Assembly: GCF_000429625.1 (NCBI RefSeq)
Contig: NZ_AUCF01000009.1
Location: 204,303-268,302, forward strand
Length of the DNA stretch: 64,000 nucleotides
Direction: 5' to 3'
From: Azospirillum halopraeferens DSM 3675
GTDB lineage: Bacteria; Pseudomonadota; Alphaproteobacteria; Azospirillales; Azospirillaceae
Position 1 is the first letter of the stretch, and each line of letters opens with the position of its first letter. Shown here piece by piece: positions 34,927-44,315 of the stretch. The translations under genes and the position numbers were made by a program. Below the pieces are notes generated by a model that was given only the letters and a program-made list of their open reading frames with translations, made no database searches and had not been told where the DNA came from.

Positions 34927-35856
34927 TCATCTTGGGGCGTCAAGGGCGACCATCGGCGTTCGACCGCGCCGGGCCAGCCATCGGGCGTACGGCACCGCAA
35001 TGTCCCAGTGCCGCGGTACGGTCCACAGGGCGTCCAGGGGGCTGCGACCGAATGTGCTGAGCAGCCCGGGGGCGGAGCGCACGGCGTCCAGGACGTCGCG
35101 GTGCTCCGGCCGTTTCAATAGATCGGCGAGCGCACGCAGGACGAGTCGCTGGCGGCGGCGGTCGGCCATGCCCGCCGCGGAGTAGCCGGCGGCATCGCTG
35201 CGGAACAGGGTCAGCGGTTCCGGAATCGGGCACAGGCCGAAGCGCAGGGCGACGGCATGGAACGCGAACCAATCCGCATGCCAGCGCAGCGCCGCCGGGA
35301 ATCCGCCAACCCTGCGCAGGGCCTCGGTGCGCACGACCACGGTGTTGCTGGCGATCGACAGAAAGCGTCGGCGGAACAGCGCCGGCAGAGCCCCGGCCTC
35401 CAGCACCTCCGGCAGGCCGAGCAGGCTGAACCGGTCGGGGTCGTCGCGGGCGGCGTTGCGCAGCGTCCCGTCGGCCTCGAGCACGACCAGTTCCGAGCAG
35501 CACATGGCGGCATCGGGGTGGCGTTCCAACACCGCCATGGAGCGTTCGAGGAAGGCGGGCATGAGCTGGTCGTCCGCCGCCGTCCAGGCGACGCAGTCGG
35601 TCTGCACGGCGTCGAGCAGCGTCGCGCAGGCAGCGACCGCGCCGCGGTTTTCCGCGTGGCGCAGCAGGCGCAGGCGGGGGTTCCGCGATGCGGCATCCTC
35701 CAGGATCGCGACGCTGTCGTCGGTGGACGCGTCGTCGACGACGAGAATCGCGTCGGCCGGCCGCGACTGCCCGTTCAGCCCCGCCAGCGCCTGCGGCAGG
35801 TGGCGGGCGTGGTTGTGATTGGGCATGGCCAGAGTGACGGTGCAGCGGGTTGGCAT
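34927..35856 (-). CDS. Family 2 glycosyltransferase (ankyrin-free paralogue)
   Basis: 309 residues. 'LAMPNHNHARHLPQAL' at 8-23, 'VVDDASTDDSVAIL', 'TAADDQLMPAF' and 'RHWDIAVPYARWL' align with the C-terminal domains of the ankyrin fusions at 530-2725 and 18826-21528. This is therefore the stand-alone form of the same transferase. The frame stays open to 36795 over the neighbouring gene, but that extension is a shadow. It lies 44 bases downstream of the TIGR00180-type gene in the same operon. Confidence 0.85.
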   Translation of the reverse strand: MPTRCTVTLAMPNHNHARHLPQALAGLNGQSRPADAILVVDDASTDDSVAILEDAASRNPRLRLLRHAENRGAVAACATLLDAVQTDCVAWTAADDQLMPAFLERSMAVLERHPDAAMCCSELVVLEADGTLRNAARDDPDRFSLLGLPEVLEAGALPALFRRRFLSIASNTVVVRTEALRRVGGFPAALRWHADWFAFHAVALRFGLCPIPEPLTLFRSDAAGYSAAGMADRRRQRLVLRALADLLKRPEHRDVLDAVRSAPGLLSTFGRSPLDALWTVPRHWDIAVPYARWLARRGRTPMVALDAPR

Positions 35857-35900
35857 GGCGTATCCGGACCGATGGGATGGGTGCCGGGAAAAGCCGGCCG

Positions 35901-37091
35901 TCACAGGCACCCGGCGAGGCTGCGAACGACCTCGGCGCAGGCGTCGTCGTCGATCACGACCTCCTCCGGTGGTCCTGCGCGCAGGAAGCCGGGTTGCAGG
36001 CGTATGGTCAAGGGGACGGCCCCGTGGCGGACGACCCTCTCGACGCGCTCGCCGGGAGCGGGCGGGCCGGCTTCCGGCGGCAGGAGCGGCAGTCCCGCCG
36101 CGGGCGGCGGCGGGGCGGCGTGAGCCTGCGCCCAGGCGGCCTGCCGCACCTCGTCGTCCGTGCGGCCGGCAAGCGCGCCGTCGAGCAACACGTCGACCAA
36201 CCCGGGGGTCAGGTTGCCGGCCAGATAGCGCAGGAGGCAAAGGTCGACGGTGCGTGCGGCCTCCGCCGCCGCGAGCCCGGTGGCGGAGGCCAGGACCGCC
36301 CCCAGGACCTGCCGTGCCCGCGCGCCATCGCGCACCAGCGCTTCCGGCGATCGCGACAGCCATTCGACGGGGTGCCAGCTCTCGTAGGTGGTCAGCACCT
36401 CGGTGCTGCGGCCGCAGTAGAGACGCGGCAGGCGGGCCACCTTGCCGTGGATCACGGGGATGGCGGAACTGACCAGCTCGCGGAACATCACGCTGCGGGG
36501 GAGGCGCGCCAGGTCGAATGCCGTGCGGGCGATCTCCGTGCGCATAACGGCGTAGGTCAGCGCCTCGTACCGCCGGAACAGGTCGGCAAGCCGCTGCGCC
36601 GGCTCCGGCGCGGCCAGTGAAGGCGATTGCCAGCAGACGTTCTGCACCAGCACCGACCGTCGGTCGGCGGGCACCCGGTGCCAACCGTCGCCGTAATGGC
36701 GGACCGGGCCGGCCAGGCGCCGTTCGTCGAGGAAGGTGTAGTACAGGCCGTGGGCGGCGGCGAACGACGGATGCTCCTCGAGGAAGCGCACGCATTCACC
36801 GAGTGCGGCGGGAATCACCACGTCATCGTCCGCGCACAGTACGGCGTAGGGGGTCCGTACCCGGGCGAATCCGTCTCGGAACTTGTCGAACGGCGTGGTC
36901 GATCCGGGCAGGACGATGTGGTCGATGTCCAACCCCGTGCCGGTCAGCCCGGCGCGGTTCGCCGCCGCCGCATCCGGACGGCTGGAGTCCATGACCACCA
37001 CCGGCCAGGAGATGGATTCTGCGGCGAGATGGCGCAGCAGCCGTGCCAGCAGTTCGGGCCGGTTGTAGGTGGGAACGATCAGCGTCAGCAC
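35901..37091 (-). CDS. TIGR00180-type glycosyltransferase
   Basis: 396 residues. 'LIVPTYNRPELLARLL' at 4-19, 'VMDSSRPD', 'CADDDVVIP' near 89 and 'YESWHPVEWLSRSPEAL' near 230 match the paralogues at 13318 and 21767. The C-terminal segment (about 345-396) resembles the tail of the 21767 paralogue. No ankyrin repeats. First gene of the six-gene minus-strand operon. A candidate promoter lies about 76 bases upstream. Confidence 0.85.
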   Translation of the reverse strand: MLTLIVPTYNRPELLARLLRHLAAESISWPVVVMDSSRPDAAAANRAGLTGTGLDIDHIVLPGSTTPFDKFRDGFARVRTPYAVLCADDDVVIPAALGECVRFLEEHPSFAAAHGLYYTFLDERRLAGPVRHYGDGWHRVPADRRSVLVQNVCWQSPSLAAPEPAQRLADLFRRYEALTYAVMRTEIARTAFDLARLPRSVMFRELVSSAIPVIHGKVARLPRLYCGRSTEVLTTYESWHPVEWLSRSPEALVRDGARARQVLGAVLASATGLAAAEAARTVDLCLLRYLAGNLTPGLVDVLLDGALAGRTDDEVRQAAWAQAHAAPPPPAAGLPLLPPEAGPPAPGERVERVVRHGAVPLTIRLQPGFLRAGPPEEVVIDDDACAEVVRSLAGCL

Positions 37092-37463
37092 GACATCGGA
37101 TTCCTCGGGCGCCGGGTTGCCGCGTCGTGCCGGCTGCCCGATGCGCCCCGGCAGGTCGGCTGCGGTTTATAAGAATTACCTCTGGATTTTTCAGCATTAT
37201 CCTTCTAACACATAGAGCATATGCTGCAATAGCGAGGCACCGGCCGAACGTAAGTCCGTGGTTGGCGTCGAGGGAGTGGTGCGCGGAGAGGGATCGCCTG
37301 TTTGCAGGCTTTTCTGCCTTGCGCCGGAGACAATCTTCATTTGTAAACATAGTATTCGCCTCGCTTTCAGATGGCATTGTGTCTTTAGTTAACAATGAGA
37401 TGGAGTCGTCCTGGTGCCCGCGCGGTCCCGGAGGCGCAGGATCGGAAGGGAGGCTGAAAGGGC
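37092..37463. other. Divergent AT-rich intergenic region
   Basis: 372 bases between the minus-strand glycosyltransferase operon and the plus-strand nucleotide-sugar genes. GC is well below the flanks, especially 37165-37210 and 37325-37400. It holds one candidate minus-strand promoter (listed separately). I see no gene; short open frames here have no family resemblance. Confidence 0.4.
37167..37194 (-). promoter_or_regulatory. Candidate promoter for the six-gene minus-strand operon
   Basis: On the minus strand: CTGAAA (37189-37194), a 16-base spacer, TTATAA (37167-37172), about 75 bases upstream of the ATG at 37091. The -10 is good; the -35 is partial. Confidence 0.35.
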
Positions 37464-38462
37464 ATGGGTGTTGATGTGGTTACCGGTGGTGCCGGATTCA
37501 TTGGCAGCCATCTTGTGGACGCTCTGCTGGCGCTTGGGCGTACGGTTCGAATCGTCGACAACTTCGCCAGTGGTCACCCGCGGAACCTTGAGCATCTACG
37601 GGGAAACGACCGGGTGAGTCTCGTGGAAGGCGATGTGGCCGACCGGGCAACCATGGATCGCGCCATATCGGGGGCGGAACGGGTGTTCCATCTCGCCGCA
37701 CTGGCCGACATCGTGCCGTCCATTCAGCGCCCCGACGCCTATTACCACGCCAATGTTCATGGAACCTTCACGATGCTGGAGGCCTCCCGAGCCGCCGGCG
37801 TCGGACGCATCGTGTACGTGGCATCATCGTCCTGTTACGGCATTCCGGATGTGTACCCCACGCCTGAAACGTCGCCGCGCGATCCGCGCTATCCCTACGC
37901 CCTGACCAAATGGATGGGCGAGGAGATGGCGTTGCACTGGGCGCAGGTCTATGACCTGCCGGTCGTCTCCGTCCGGTTCTTCAACATCTACGGTCCGCGG
38001 GCGCGCACGACCGGGGCTTACGGCGCAGTGTTCGGCGTGTTCCTGGCCCAGTTGCTGGCGGGCAAGCCGCTGACGGTGGTTGGCGACGGCGAGCAGTCGC
38101 GCGATTTCACGTACGTCAGTGATGCTGCCGAGTCTCTGATCGCCGCCGCCGAGCGCGGCCGGCCGGGCGAGGTCTACAACGTCGGCAGCGGCCGGCCGGT
38201 GACGATCAACGAGGTCGTCCGTCTCCTCGGCGCCGGTGAGGTCGTCCACATTCCCAAGCGCCCCGGCGAACCGGACATGACCTTCGCCGACATCGCCAAG
38301 ATCGGCGAACAGGTGGGATGGACGCCCAGGGTTTCCATCGAAGAAGGCGTCGCCCGGATGCTGGAAAATATTGAATACTGGCGGGACGCGCCCGTCTGGA
38401 CACCGGAGAAGATTTCACAGGCAACGGCCGATTGGTTCCGTTACCTGACTCCGCGTGGGTAA
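37464..38462 (+). CDS. NAD-dependent nucleotide-sugar epimerase (extended SDR)
   Basis: 332 residues. 'VVTGGAGFIGSHLV' at 5-18, 'VASSSCYG', 'YPYALTKWMGE' (YxxxK) and 'RFFNIYGPRAR' place it with UDP-glucose/UDP-GlcNAc 4-epimerase-type enzymes. 'GDGEQSRDFTYVSD' is typical of the group. GAAAGGG precedes the ATG. It opens the plus-strand nucleotide-sugar run; the next gene starts 38 bases after its stop. The exact sugar is not clear. Confidence 0.82.
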   Translation: MGVDVVTGGAGFIGSHLVDALLALGRTVRIVDNFASGHPRNLEHLRGNDRVSLVEGDVADRATMDRAISGAERVFHLAALADIVPSIQRPDAYYHANVHGTFTMLEASRAAGVGRIVYVASSSCYGIPDVYPTPETSPRDPRYPYALTKWMGEEMALHWAQVYDLPVVSVRFFNIYGPRARTTGAYGAVFGVFLAQLLAGKPLTVVGDGEQSRDFTYVSDAAESLIAAAERGRPGEVYNVGSGRPVTINEVVRLLGAGEVVHIPKRPGEPDMTFADIAKIGEQVGWTPRVSIEEGVARMLENIEYWRDAPVWTPEKISQATADWFRYLTPRG

Positions 38463-38500
38463 TATTTCTAACGACCACTTCGTTGAAACGGTGGACACGA

Positions 38501-40096
38501 ATGCAGACGGACAGCCACCTTCAGGCGGCCGCTGAGCCGGCGGAGGCCCCGGGAACCCCGATAGACCTGCCCAATCACGGCAAGGTCCGGTCGATTGCGG
38601 AGTTGGCGGACATCGCCCACAAGCTGCGCACCAGCGGCTTTCAGGTGGTTCTGGCGCATGGGGTGTTTGACCTGCTGCATCTCGGCCATGTCCGTCATCT
38701 CACCGAAGCCAAGAACAACGGCGACGTTCTGATGGTCACCATCAGCGCCGACCAGTTCGTCAACAAGGGACCGGGGCGCCCGGTGTTCACCGAGGCACTG
38801 CGGGCCGAAATGCTCGCCGCGCTGAGCATCGTCGATTACGTTGCGATCTCGCGCAACCCCGGTGCTGAGGCCGTCATCGAGGCGCTCAGGCCGTCGGTGT
38901 ACGTGAAGGGGTCGGAGTACATGCGACCCGAACAGGACGTGACCGGCCGCATCGTCAGCGAGCGCCAGGCGGTCGAACGCCACGGCGGCCGTCTCGTCTT
39001 CACCGACGACATCACCTTCAGCTCCTCGACCCTTCTCAACCGGCATTTCAGCATCTACCCGCCGGATCTGCAGGAGTATCTGGCGGAGCGCCGCCAATCC
39101 GGCATGCTCGACCAGCTCACGGGGCTGATCGACCGCATCGCCGGCATGCGCGTTCTCTTCGTCGGCGACACCATCCTCGACGAGTACCAGTACGTCGAAC
39201 CGATGGGGAAATCGGCCAAGGAACACATCATCGCGACCCGCTACGTCAACACCGAGGTGTTCTGCGGCGGCGTCATCGCGGCGGCGAACACGGCCGCCGA
39301 TTTCTGCCGCGAGGTCGACGTGGTCACGGTCCTGGGCGACCATGACAGCCGTGAGGACCTGATACGGTCGTCGCTCAAGTCGAACGTGACGTTGCACGCC
39401 ATCCATCGCGCCGATGCCCCGACCACGCGCAAATGCCGGATGGTCGACCCGGCCTATACGCGCAAGCTGTTCGAGGTCTGTTTCATCAACGACACGCCCC
39501 TCGATTCCGATGCGGCGCGTCAGCTCAACCATTGGCTGGGTGACCGCCTCGGCAGCTACGACGTCATCGTCGTGACCGACTTCGGCCACGGCATGATCAA
39601 CCGGCCGACGATCGATCTGCTGTGCCGGAAGGCCCCGTTCCTTGCCGTCAACGCGCAGACCAACAGCGCCAACACCGGCTTCAATCTGATCACCCGCTAT
39701 CCGCGCGCCGATTACATCTGCATCGACGCACCCGAAGCGCGCATGGCGGCCGGCGTGCGCCATCAGCCGCTCGAGGAGATCATCGTCGACGGCCTCGCCG
39801 GGACGATCGACTGCCCCCGCTTCATGATCACCCATGGCCCGAACGGATGCCTGTCCTACGACCGCAACCGCGGGCTCGGACGGATACCGGCTTTCACCCG
39901 CTCCGTCGTCGACACCATGGGGGCCGGTGACGCCTTTCTGGCCGTCACCTCGCCGCTCGCGGCCACCGGGGCGGACCTGGACAGCGTCGGCTTCGTCGGC
40001 AACGCCGTCGGCGCGCTCAAGGTGGGCATCGTCGGGCACCGCAAATCGGTCGACCGTGCCGGCGTCGTCAAGACGATCACGGCGATGCTGAAATAA
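38501..40096 (+). CDS. Heptose-type nucleotidyltransferase/PfkB kinase fusion, inverted domain order
   Basis: 531 residues. The N-terminal half is a cytidylyltransferase-fold enzyme ('VLAHGVFDLLHLGHVRHL' near 45-62, with the HxGH motif). The C-terminal half from about 217 is a PfkB sugar kinase ('VGDTILDEY', 'GGVIAAANTA', and catalytic 'DTMGAGDAFL' near 470). In E. coli HldE the kinase comes first, so this order is reversed. The following gene is a GmhA-like isomerase, so the pair probably makes an activated heptose-like sugar. Start at MQTDSH; an upstream frame lacks support. Confidence 0.82.
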   Translation: MQTDSHLQAAAEPAEAPGTPIDLPNHGKVRSIAELADIAHKLRTSGFQVVLAHGVFDLLHLGHVRHLTEAKNNGDVLMVTISADQFVNKGPGRPVFTEALRAEMLAALSIVDYVAISRNPGAEAVIEALRPSVYVKGSEYMRPEQDVTGRIVSERQAVERHGGRLVFTDDITFSSSTLLNRHFSIYPPDLQEYLAERRQSGMLDQLTGLIDRIAGMRVLFVGDTILDEYQYVEPMGKSAKEHIIATRYVNTEVFCGGVIAAANTAADFCREVDVVTVLGDHDSREDLIRSSLKSNVTLHAIHRADAPTTRKCRMVDPAYTRKLFEVCFINDTPLDSDAARQLNHWLGDRLGSYDVIVVTDFGHGMINRPTIDLLCRKAPFLAVNAQTNSANTGFNLITRYPRADYICIDAPEARMAAGVRHQPLEEIIVDGLAGTIDCPRFMITHGPNGCLSYDRNRGLGRIPAFTRSVVDTMGAGDAFLAVTSPLAATGADLDSVGFVGNAVGALKVGIVGHRKSVDRAGVVKTITAMLK

Positions 40097-40147
40097 AATC
40101 CGCTCCGGCCGGCCGGGCCGCCCCCCTGACGTGAGAAAGAAACCGGG

Positions 40148-40762
40148 ATGAACCCTCAGATCATCGACCGTTACTTCTCCACCCTGCATCGGCTGACGGT
40201 GCAGGCGGCGGTGACGGATGCCGCCGGTGCAGCCATGTCCCTGTCCGATGCGTTCGTGCGGATGGAAACGGCCGTGCGCTCCGCCCATGCGGCCGGCAAC
40301 AAGGTGATGTTCATCGGCAACGGTGGCAGCGCCGGGATCTGTTCGCACCATGCCGTCGACTACAGCAAGAACGGGGGCATTCGCTCCATGGCGTTCAATG
40401 ACGGGGCAATGCTGACATGCCTCGGCAACGACTACGGCTATGAGCATGTGTTCGCCAAGCAGATCGATTATCACGGACGCCGTGGCGACGTGCTGGTGGC
40501 GATCAGCAGCTCCGGGCGCTCGGCCAACATTCTCAACGGTGTTTGCGCCGCGCGCGCCATCGGTTGCGAGGTGGTGACGCTGAGCGGCTTCGCCCCCGAC
40601 AACCCGCTGCGTCGCGCCGGTGACATCAACGTGTACATCGAATCCTTCGAATACGGCTTCGTCGAGTTGGCACATACATCGATGCTGCACGCGTTGCTCG
40701 ATCTTGCCATGGGGTGGGGCACGGCGACGGCGCCGACGCTCGCCGAGACCGCCGCCGAATAA
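40148..40762 (+). CDS. SIS-domain phosphosugar isomerase (GmhA-like)
   Basis: 204 residues. 'VMFIGNGGSAGICSHHAVDY' near 53-72, 'CLGNDYGYEHVF' and 'VAISSSGRSANIL' are characteristic of phosphoheptose isomerases, which turn sedoheptulose-7-phosphate into mannoheptose-7-phosphate. It follows the kinase/nucleotidyltransferase gene by 51 bases and has a ribosome site (GTGAGAAAGAAA). Likely the first step of the same heptose-type pathway. Confidence 0.88.
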   Translation: MNPQIIDRYFSTLHRLTVQAAVTDAAGAAMSLSDAFVRMETAVRSAHAAGNKVMFIGNGGSAGICSHHAVDYSKNGGIRSMAFNDGAMLTCLGNDYGYEHVFAKQIDYHGRRGDVLVAISSSGRSANILNGVCAARAIGCEVVTLSGFAPDNPLRRAGDINVYIESFEYGFVELAHTSMLHALLDLAMGWGTATAPTLAETAAE

Positions 40763-40807
40763 CCGGCCGCTGAACGGCTGATCTGAATCATTGATGGAGA
40801 TGTGTTC

Positions 40808-41812
40808 ATGAAGAACCCTGCGATCGACCGTGTCATGGTGACGGGTGGCGCCGGCTACGTCGGATCCATGCTGGTTCCGGCGCTGCTGGATGCCGGCTAC
40901 GCGGTTACGGTCCTGGACCTGTATCTTTATGGCGGCGAGCCGCTGGCCGCGGTCCGCGACAACCCTCGCCTGACCGAGGTGAAGGGCGACATGCGGGATC
41001 CGGAAATCGTCAGGCAAGCCCTCGACGGCGCCGACGCGGTCATCCATCTCGCGTGCATCTCCAATGATCCGTCCTTCGAGCTTGATCCCGGCCTCGGCAA
41101 GTCGATCAACTACGACTGCTTCCGTCCGCTGGTCCGCGCCTCCAAGGCGGCGGGCGTGAAGCGCTTCATTTACGCCTCCTCGTCGTCCGTCTACGGCATC
41201 AAGGAAGTCGCCGATGTGACGGAGGATCTGCCTCTGGAACCGCTGACCGATTACTCGAAGTTCAAGGCTCTGTGTGAAACGGAGCTGTTGGAGGAGCGGG
41301 AGCCCGGTTTCGTCACCCTGATCATCCGGCCGGCGACGGTCTGTGGCTACTCGCCGCGTCTGCGCCTCGACCTCACGGTCAACATCCTGACCAACCATGC
41401 GGTCAACAACGGCACCATTCGCGTGTTCGGGGGCGGTCAACTGCGGCCGAACATCAACATCCTCGATATGGTCGACGTGTACCTGACCAGCCTTGCGGCG
41501 CCGGATGAGCAGATCGACGGCAAGACCTTCAACGCCGGTTACGAAAACCACTCCGTGATGGAAATCGCCGAGATGGTGCGTGACGAAGCCGGTGGTGCGG
41601 TCGGCATCGTGGTCGAGCCGACGAACGACAACCGGTCCTACCACATTTCTTCGGAGCGGATCGCCAGGGAGCTTGGATTCCGGCCGAAGCGCACCATTCG
41701 CGAAGCGGTGCGCAGCCTGATCGATGCTTTCAGGGCCGGCAAGATTCCGGATTCCATGACCGATGAACGCTACTTCAACATCAAATTGATGCAGAAGGTT
41801 CACCTGACCTGA
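40808..41812 (+). CDS. NAD-dependent epimerase/dehydratase (SDR)
   Basis: 334 residues. 'VMVTGGAGYVGSMLVPAL' near 10, 'YASSSSVYG' and 'LTDYSKFK' (YxxxK) are visible, with 'IIRPATVCGYSPRLRLDL'. This type often accompanies heptose and deoxysugar genes and may modify the nucleotide heptose. The ATG follows GGAGATG. It is the last gene before a good terminator. Confidence 0.8.
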   Translation: MKNPAIDRVMVTGGAGYVGSMLVPALLDAGYAVTVLDLYLYGGEPLAAVRDNPRLTEVKGDMRDPEIVRQALDGADAVIHLACISNDPSFELDPGLGKSINYDCFRPLVRASKAAGVKRFIYASSSSVYGIKEVADVTEDLPLEPLTDYSKFKALCETELLEEREPGFVTLIIRPATVCGYSPRLRLDLTVNILTNHAVNNGTIRVFGGGQLRPNINILDMVDVYLTSLAAPDEQIDGKTFNAGYENHSVMEIAEMVRDEAGGAVGIVVEPTNDNRSYHISSERIARELGFRPKRTIREAVRSLIDAFRAGKIPDSMTDERYFNIKLMQKVHLT

Positions 41813-41819
41813 CGCACCG

Positions 41820-41862
41820 GGGGACGGGGAGAGGGCGACGGGCCCGGGGGCCGTCCCCTTTT
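41820..41862 (+). terminator. Rho-independent terminator after the epimerase gene
   Basis: GGGGACGG (41820-41827) pairs with CCGTCCCC (41851-41858), with further GC-rich pairing inside, and is followed by TTTT (41859-41862). It starts 8 bases past the stop codon. This is the best classical terminator in the window. Confidence 0.65.
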
Positions 41863-42020
41863 CCCCGGATGCCCGAGGGTGCGGCGGTCCGCCCGGTTTT
41901 CCATCGGTCGCCGAACGCCGTGTATTTCCCCTTTCAGGCCATGTGCAACCGCGCTAAGGATGGCGGAGGCCTTTCGCAGCCATGGTGCGCGATCGGGGTT
42001 GCAGCAATCTGGGGACCGGG

Positions 42021-43385
42021 ATGATGGGGAGCACGGTATCCGGGCCGGCGGGTGGACCGCCCGACGTTGATGCCATTGTTCGACGGATGACCGAGCGGCA
42101 GGCCGTCATCGGCGTCATCGGCATGGGGTATGTCGGGCTGCCGCTCGCCTTCACCATGGCGGATAAGGGCTTTCGGGTTCTCGGCTTCGATGTGGACCCC
42201 GCAAAGGTGGCGCAGCTCAACGAGGGGCGTTCTTACATCCGTCACATTCCGAGCGACGCCATAGCCGGGCTGGTGGCCGGAGGTCGGTTGGCCGCCACCG
42301 CGGAGTTCGCCCGCCTCGCCGAGGTCGACGCCATCGTCATCTGCGTCCCTACGCCCCTGACCCGGCATCGTGAGCCCGACATCAGCTATGTCGTGGACAC
42401 GACCGAGACCATCGGCCGGTATCTGCGTCGCGGGCAGCTCATCGTCCTGGAATCCACCACCTATCCCGGCACGACCACCGGCGAGATGCGCCCGATCCTG
42501 GAGCGCGGCGGCCTGCGGTCGGGTATCGATTTCTTCCTCGCCTACTCGCCCGAGCGCGAGGACCCCGGCAATCCCGCCTTCGCCACCGCGCAGATTCCCA
42601 AGGTGGTCGGCGGCGACGGGGCGGACGCGTTGCGCATCGCGCGGGCCCTCTACGACCAGGTGGTGGTGGGAACGGTGGCGGTATCGTCCACCGAGACCGC
42701 CGAGGCGGTCAAACTGACCGAAAACATCTTCCGCTCGGTCAACATCGCTCTGGTGAACGAGCTGAAGGTGATCTACGGCGCCATGGGGATCGACATCTGG
42801 GAGGTCATCGAGGCGGCCAGGTCCAAGCCCTTCGGCTTCATGCCCTTCTACCCCGGTCCCGGGCTGGGCGGCCACTGCATCCCGATCGACCCGTTCTACC
42901 TGACCTGGAAGGCGCGCGAGTTCGAAATCACCACGCGGTTCATCGAATTGGCGGGCGAGATCAACACGGCCATGCCGCGCCTGGTCGTCGACCGTCTGGC
43001 CCGTGCCCTGGACGAACGCTTCGGGCGCGGCCTGAACGGTGCGCGCATTCTGGTGATCGGCCTGGCCTACAAGAAGAACGTCGACGACACACGGGAAAGC
43101 CCGTCCTACAAGCTGATCGAGCTTCTGGAGGAGCGGGGCGCCGCCGTCGCCTACTACGATCCCTACGCCCCGGAAATCCCGGCCACGCGCGAGCACCCGC
43201 ACCTGGCCGGACGGCGGTCGATCGACTGGGATCCGGCGGTGATCGGCGGTTTCGACGCGGCGTTGATCTCCACCGACCACGACTGCATCGACTACGGGGC
43301 GCTGGTGGCGCACAGCCGCCTCGTCGTCGACACCCGCAACGCAACCGCCCGTGTGGCGGACCGCTCGCGGGTCGTCAAAGCCTAA
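42021..43385 (+). CDS. Nucleotide-sugar 6-dehydrogenase (UDP-GlcNAc type, WbpA-like)
   Basis: 454 residues. 'GVIGMGYVGLPLA' near 28-40 is the NAD motif. 'ESTTYPGTT' and 'GLGGHCIPIDPFYL' with the catalytic Cys near 285 are typical of the WbpA/TviB branch, which oxidises UDP-GlcNAc or UDP-GlcNAc-like sugars to uronic acids, more than of UDP-glucose dehydrogenases. Start at ATG 42021; an in-frame ATG at 41982 also exists. The ParA-like gene follows after 37 bases, so the two are likely cotranscribed. Confidence 0.87.
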   Translation: MMGSTVSGPAGGPPDVDAIVRRMTERQAVIGVIGMGYVGLPLAFTMADKGFRVLGFDVDPAKVAQLNEGRSYIRHIPSDAIAGLVAGGRLAATAEFARLAEVDAIVICVPTPLTRHREPDISYVVDTTETIGRYLRRGQLIVLESTTYPGTTTGEMRPILERGGLRSGIDFFLAYSPEREDPGNPAFATAQIPKVVGGDGADALRIARALYDQVVVGTVAVSSTETAEAVKLTENIFRSVNIALVNELKVIYGAMGIDIWEVIEAARSKPFGFMPFYPGPGLGGHCIPIDPFYLTWKAREFEITTRFIELAGEINTAMPRLVVDRLARALDERFGRGLNGARILVIGLAYKKNVDDTRESPSYKLIELLEERGAAVAYYDPYAPEIPATREHPHLAGRRSIDWDPAVIGGFDAALISTDHDCIDYGALVAHSRLVVDTRNATARVADRSRVVKA

Positions 43386-43422
43386 TCTCATCGGGGCGTC
43401 CGGGACAGCAGGGGAGCAGATC

Positions 43423-44262
43423 ATGACGGTCAGACTCATCATTGCCAACGACAAGGGTGGTGTCGGCAAGAGCACCCTGGCCCAGATGTGCGTTCTGTAC
43501 GCGGGCAAGACTTTCGGCGAGGTCAGGGCGGTCGAATACGACCGGCAGCCCAAGCTGGGCCGCTTCTTCGACAAGGGTGTCGTGCAGAGCTTTTCGATCG
43601 CCCCGGATTGGGAAACCCAGATCGCCACACCCGGGCGACTGGCCGAGTTCTGGGACCCGATGATCAAGTGGATGAGTGTCCGGCGGCCGCTGGTCGCCGA
43701 TTTCGGGGCCCAGGTCTGGGGCTACTTCGCGGCGTGGGCGCAGGCAAGTTCCCTTGGGGAACTGGTCGACACCGCGTCCGTGGTCGTCCTGGTCCCGGTG
43801 ACCGCGGATCGCGAGGCGCTCATCGCGGCCCGGCGCATCGTCGAGACCGCATCCGAGGTGATGCCGCGCGCCCGTGTCGTCCTGTTGTCCTGCGACAAGG
43901 ACGGGGAGGTCGGTCCTTTGCGACGCCACCCGGCGTTCGTGGACCTGGTGGCGCTGGCCGGGCAGCGCGGCGTGCCGATGCTGACGATGCCGGTTCTGGC
44001 GGCGGAGGGTTACCCGGTTCTGGCGGCCTATGGTATGCGTTTCGACACCATCTGCAACGCCAGGCCGAAGGATCTGCTGGCGTCGGCCGGCCTGGCGCCG
44101 GCCACCGCGGTGCGCACGATCAAGGCGGTGCGCGCCTGGGCGGAAACGATGGACGCCCTGCTCGGCAGCGTTCTCAACCCGGCGCAGGCGATTCCCGCTG
44201 CTCCGGGGGGCGGCGCCGAACCCGGTCGGGGGGCGCTGCCCGCTCTCACCCTGGTGTCCTGA
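43423..44262 (+). CDS. ParA/MinD-like ATPase without C-terminal repeats
   Basis: 279 residues. '[14 protein letters not shown]' at 8-21, 'VEYDRQPKL' and '[13 protein letters not shown]' repeat the signature of the two larger paralogues at 15198-16346 and 24477-25703. '[13 protein letters not shown]' corresponds to 'ACDKDGEVG' in the others. The protein ends where the others start their linker and repeats. It sits between a UDP-sugar dehydrogenase (37 bases upstream) and GDP-mannose dehydratase (53 bases downstream), which ties this family firmly to glycan genes. Function inferred. Confidence 0.78.
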   Translation: MTVRLIIANDKGGVGKSTLAQMCVLYAGKTFGEVRAVEYDRQPKLGRFFDKGVVQSFSIAPDWETQIATPGRLAEFWDPMIKWMSVRRPLVADFGAQVWGYFAAWAQASSLGELVDTASVVVLVPVTADREALIAARRIVETASEVMPRARVVLLSCDKDGEVGPLRRHPAFVDLVALAGQRGVPMLTMPVLAAEGYPVLAAYGMRFDTICNARPKDLLASAGLAPATAVRTIKAVRAWAETMDALLGSVLNPAQAIPAAPGGGAEPGRGALPALTLVS

Positions 44263-44315
44263 TCGGCGGGCGTGCCGAAGACGATAACCCACAGTTCCAG
44301 CCGGGAAGGCCACGT

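Noticed and set aside
38468..41803. 1111-codon antisense open frame across the heptose-type and epimerase genes
   Set aside because: Spans three well-supported plus-strand genes and their gaps, and the product matches no family.
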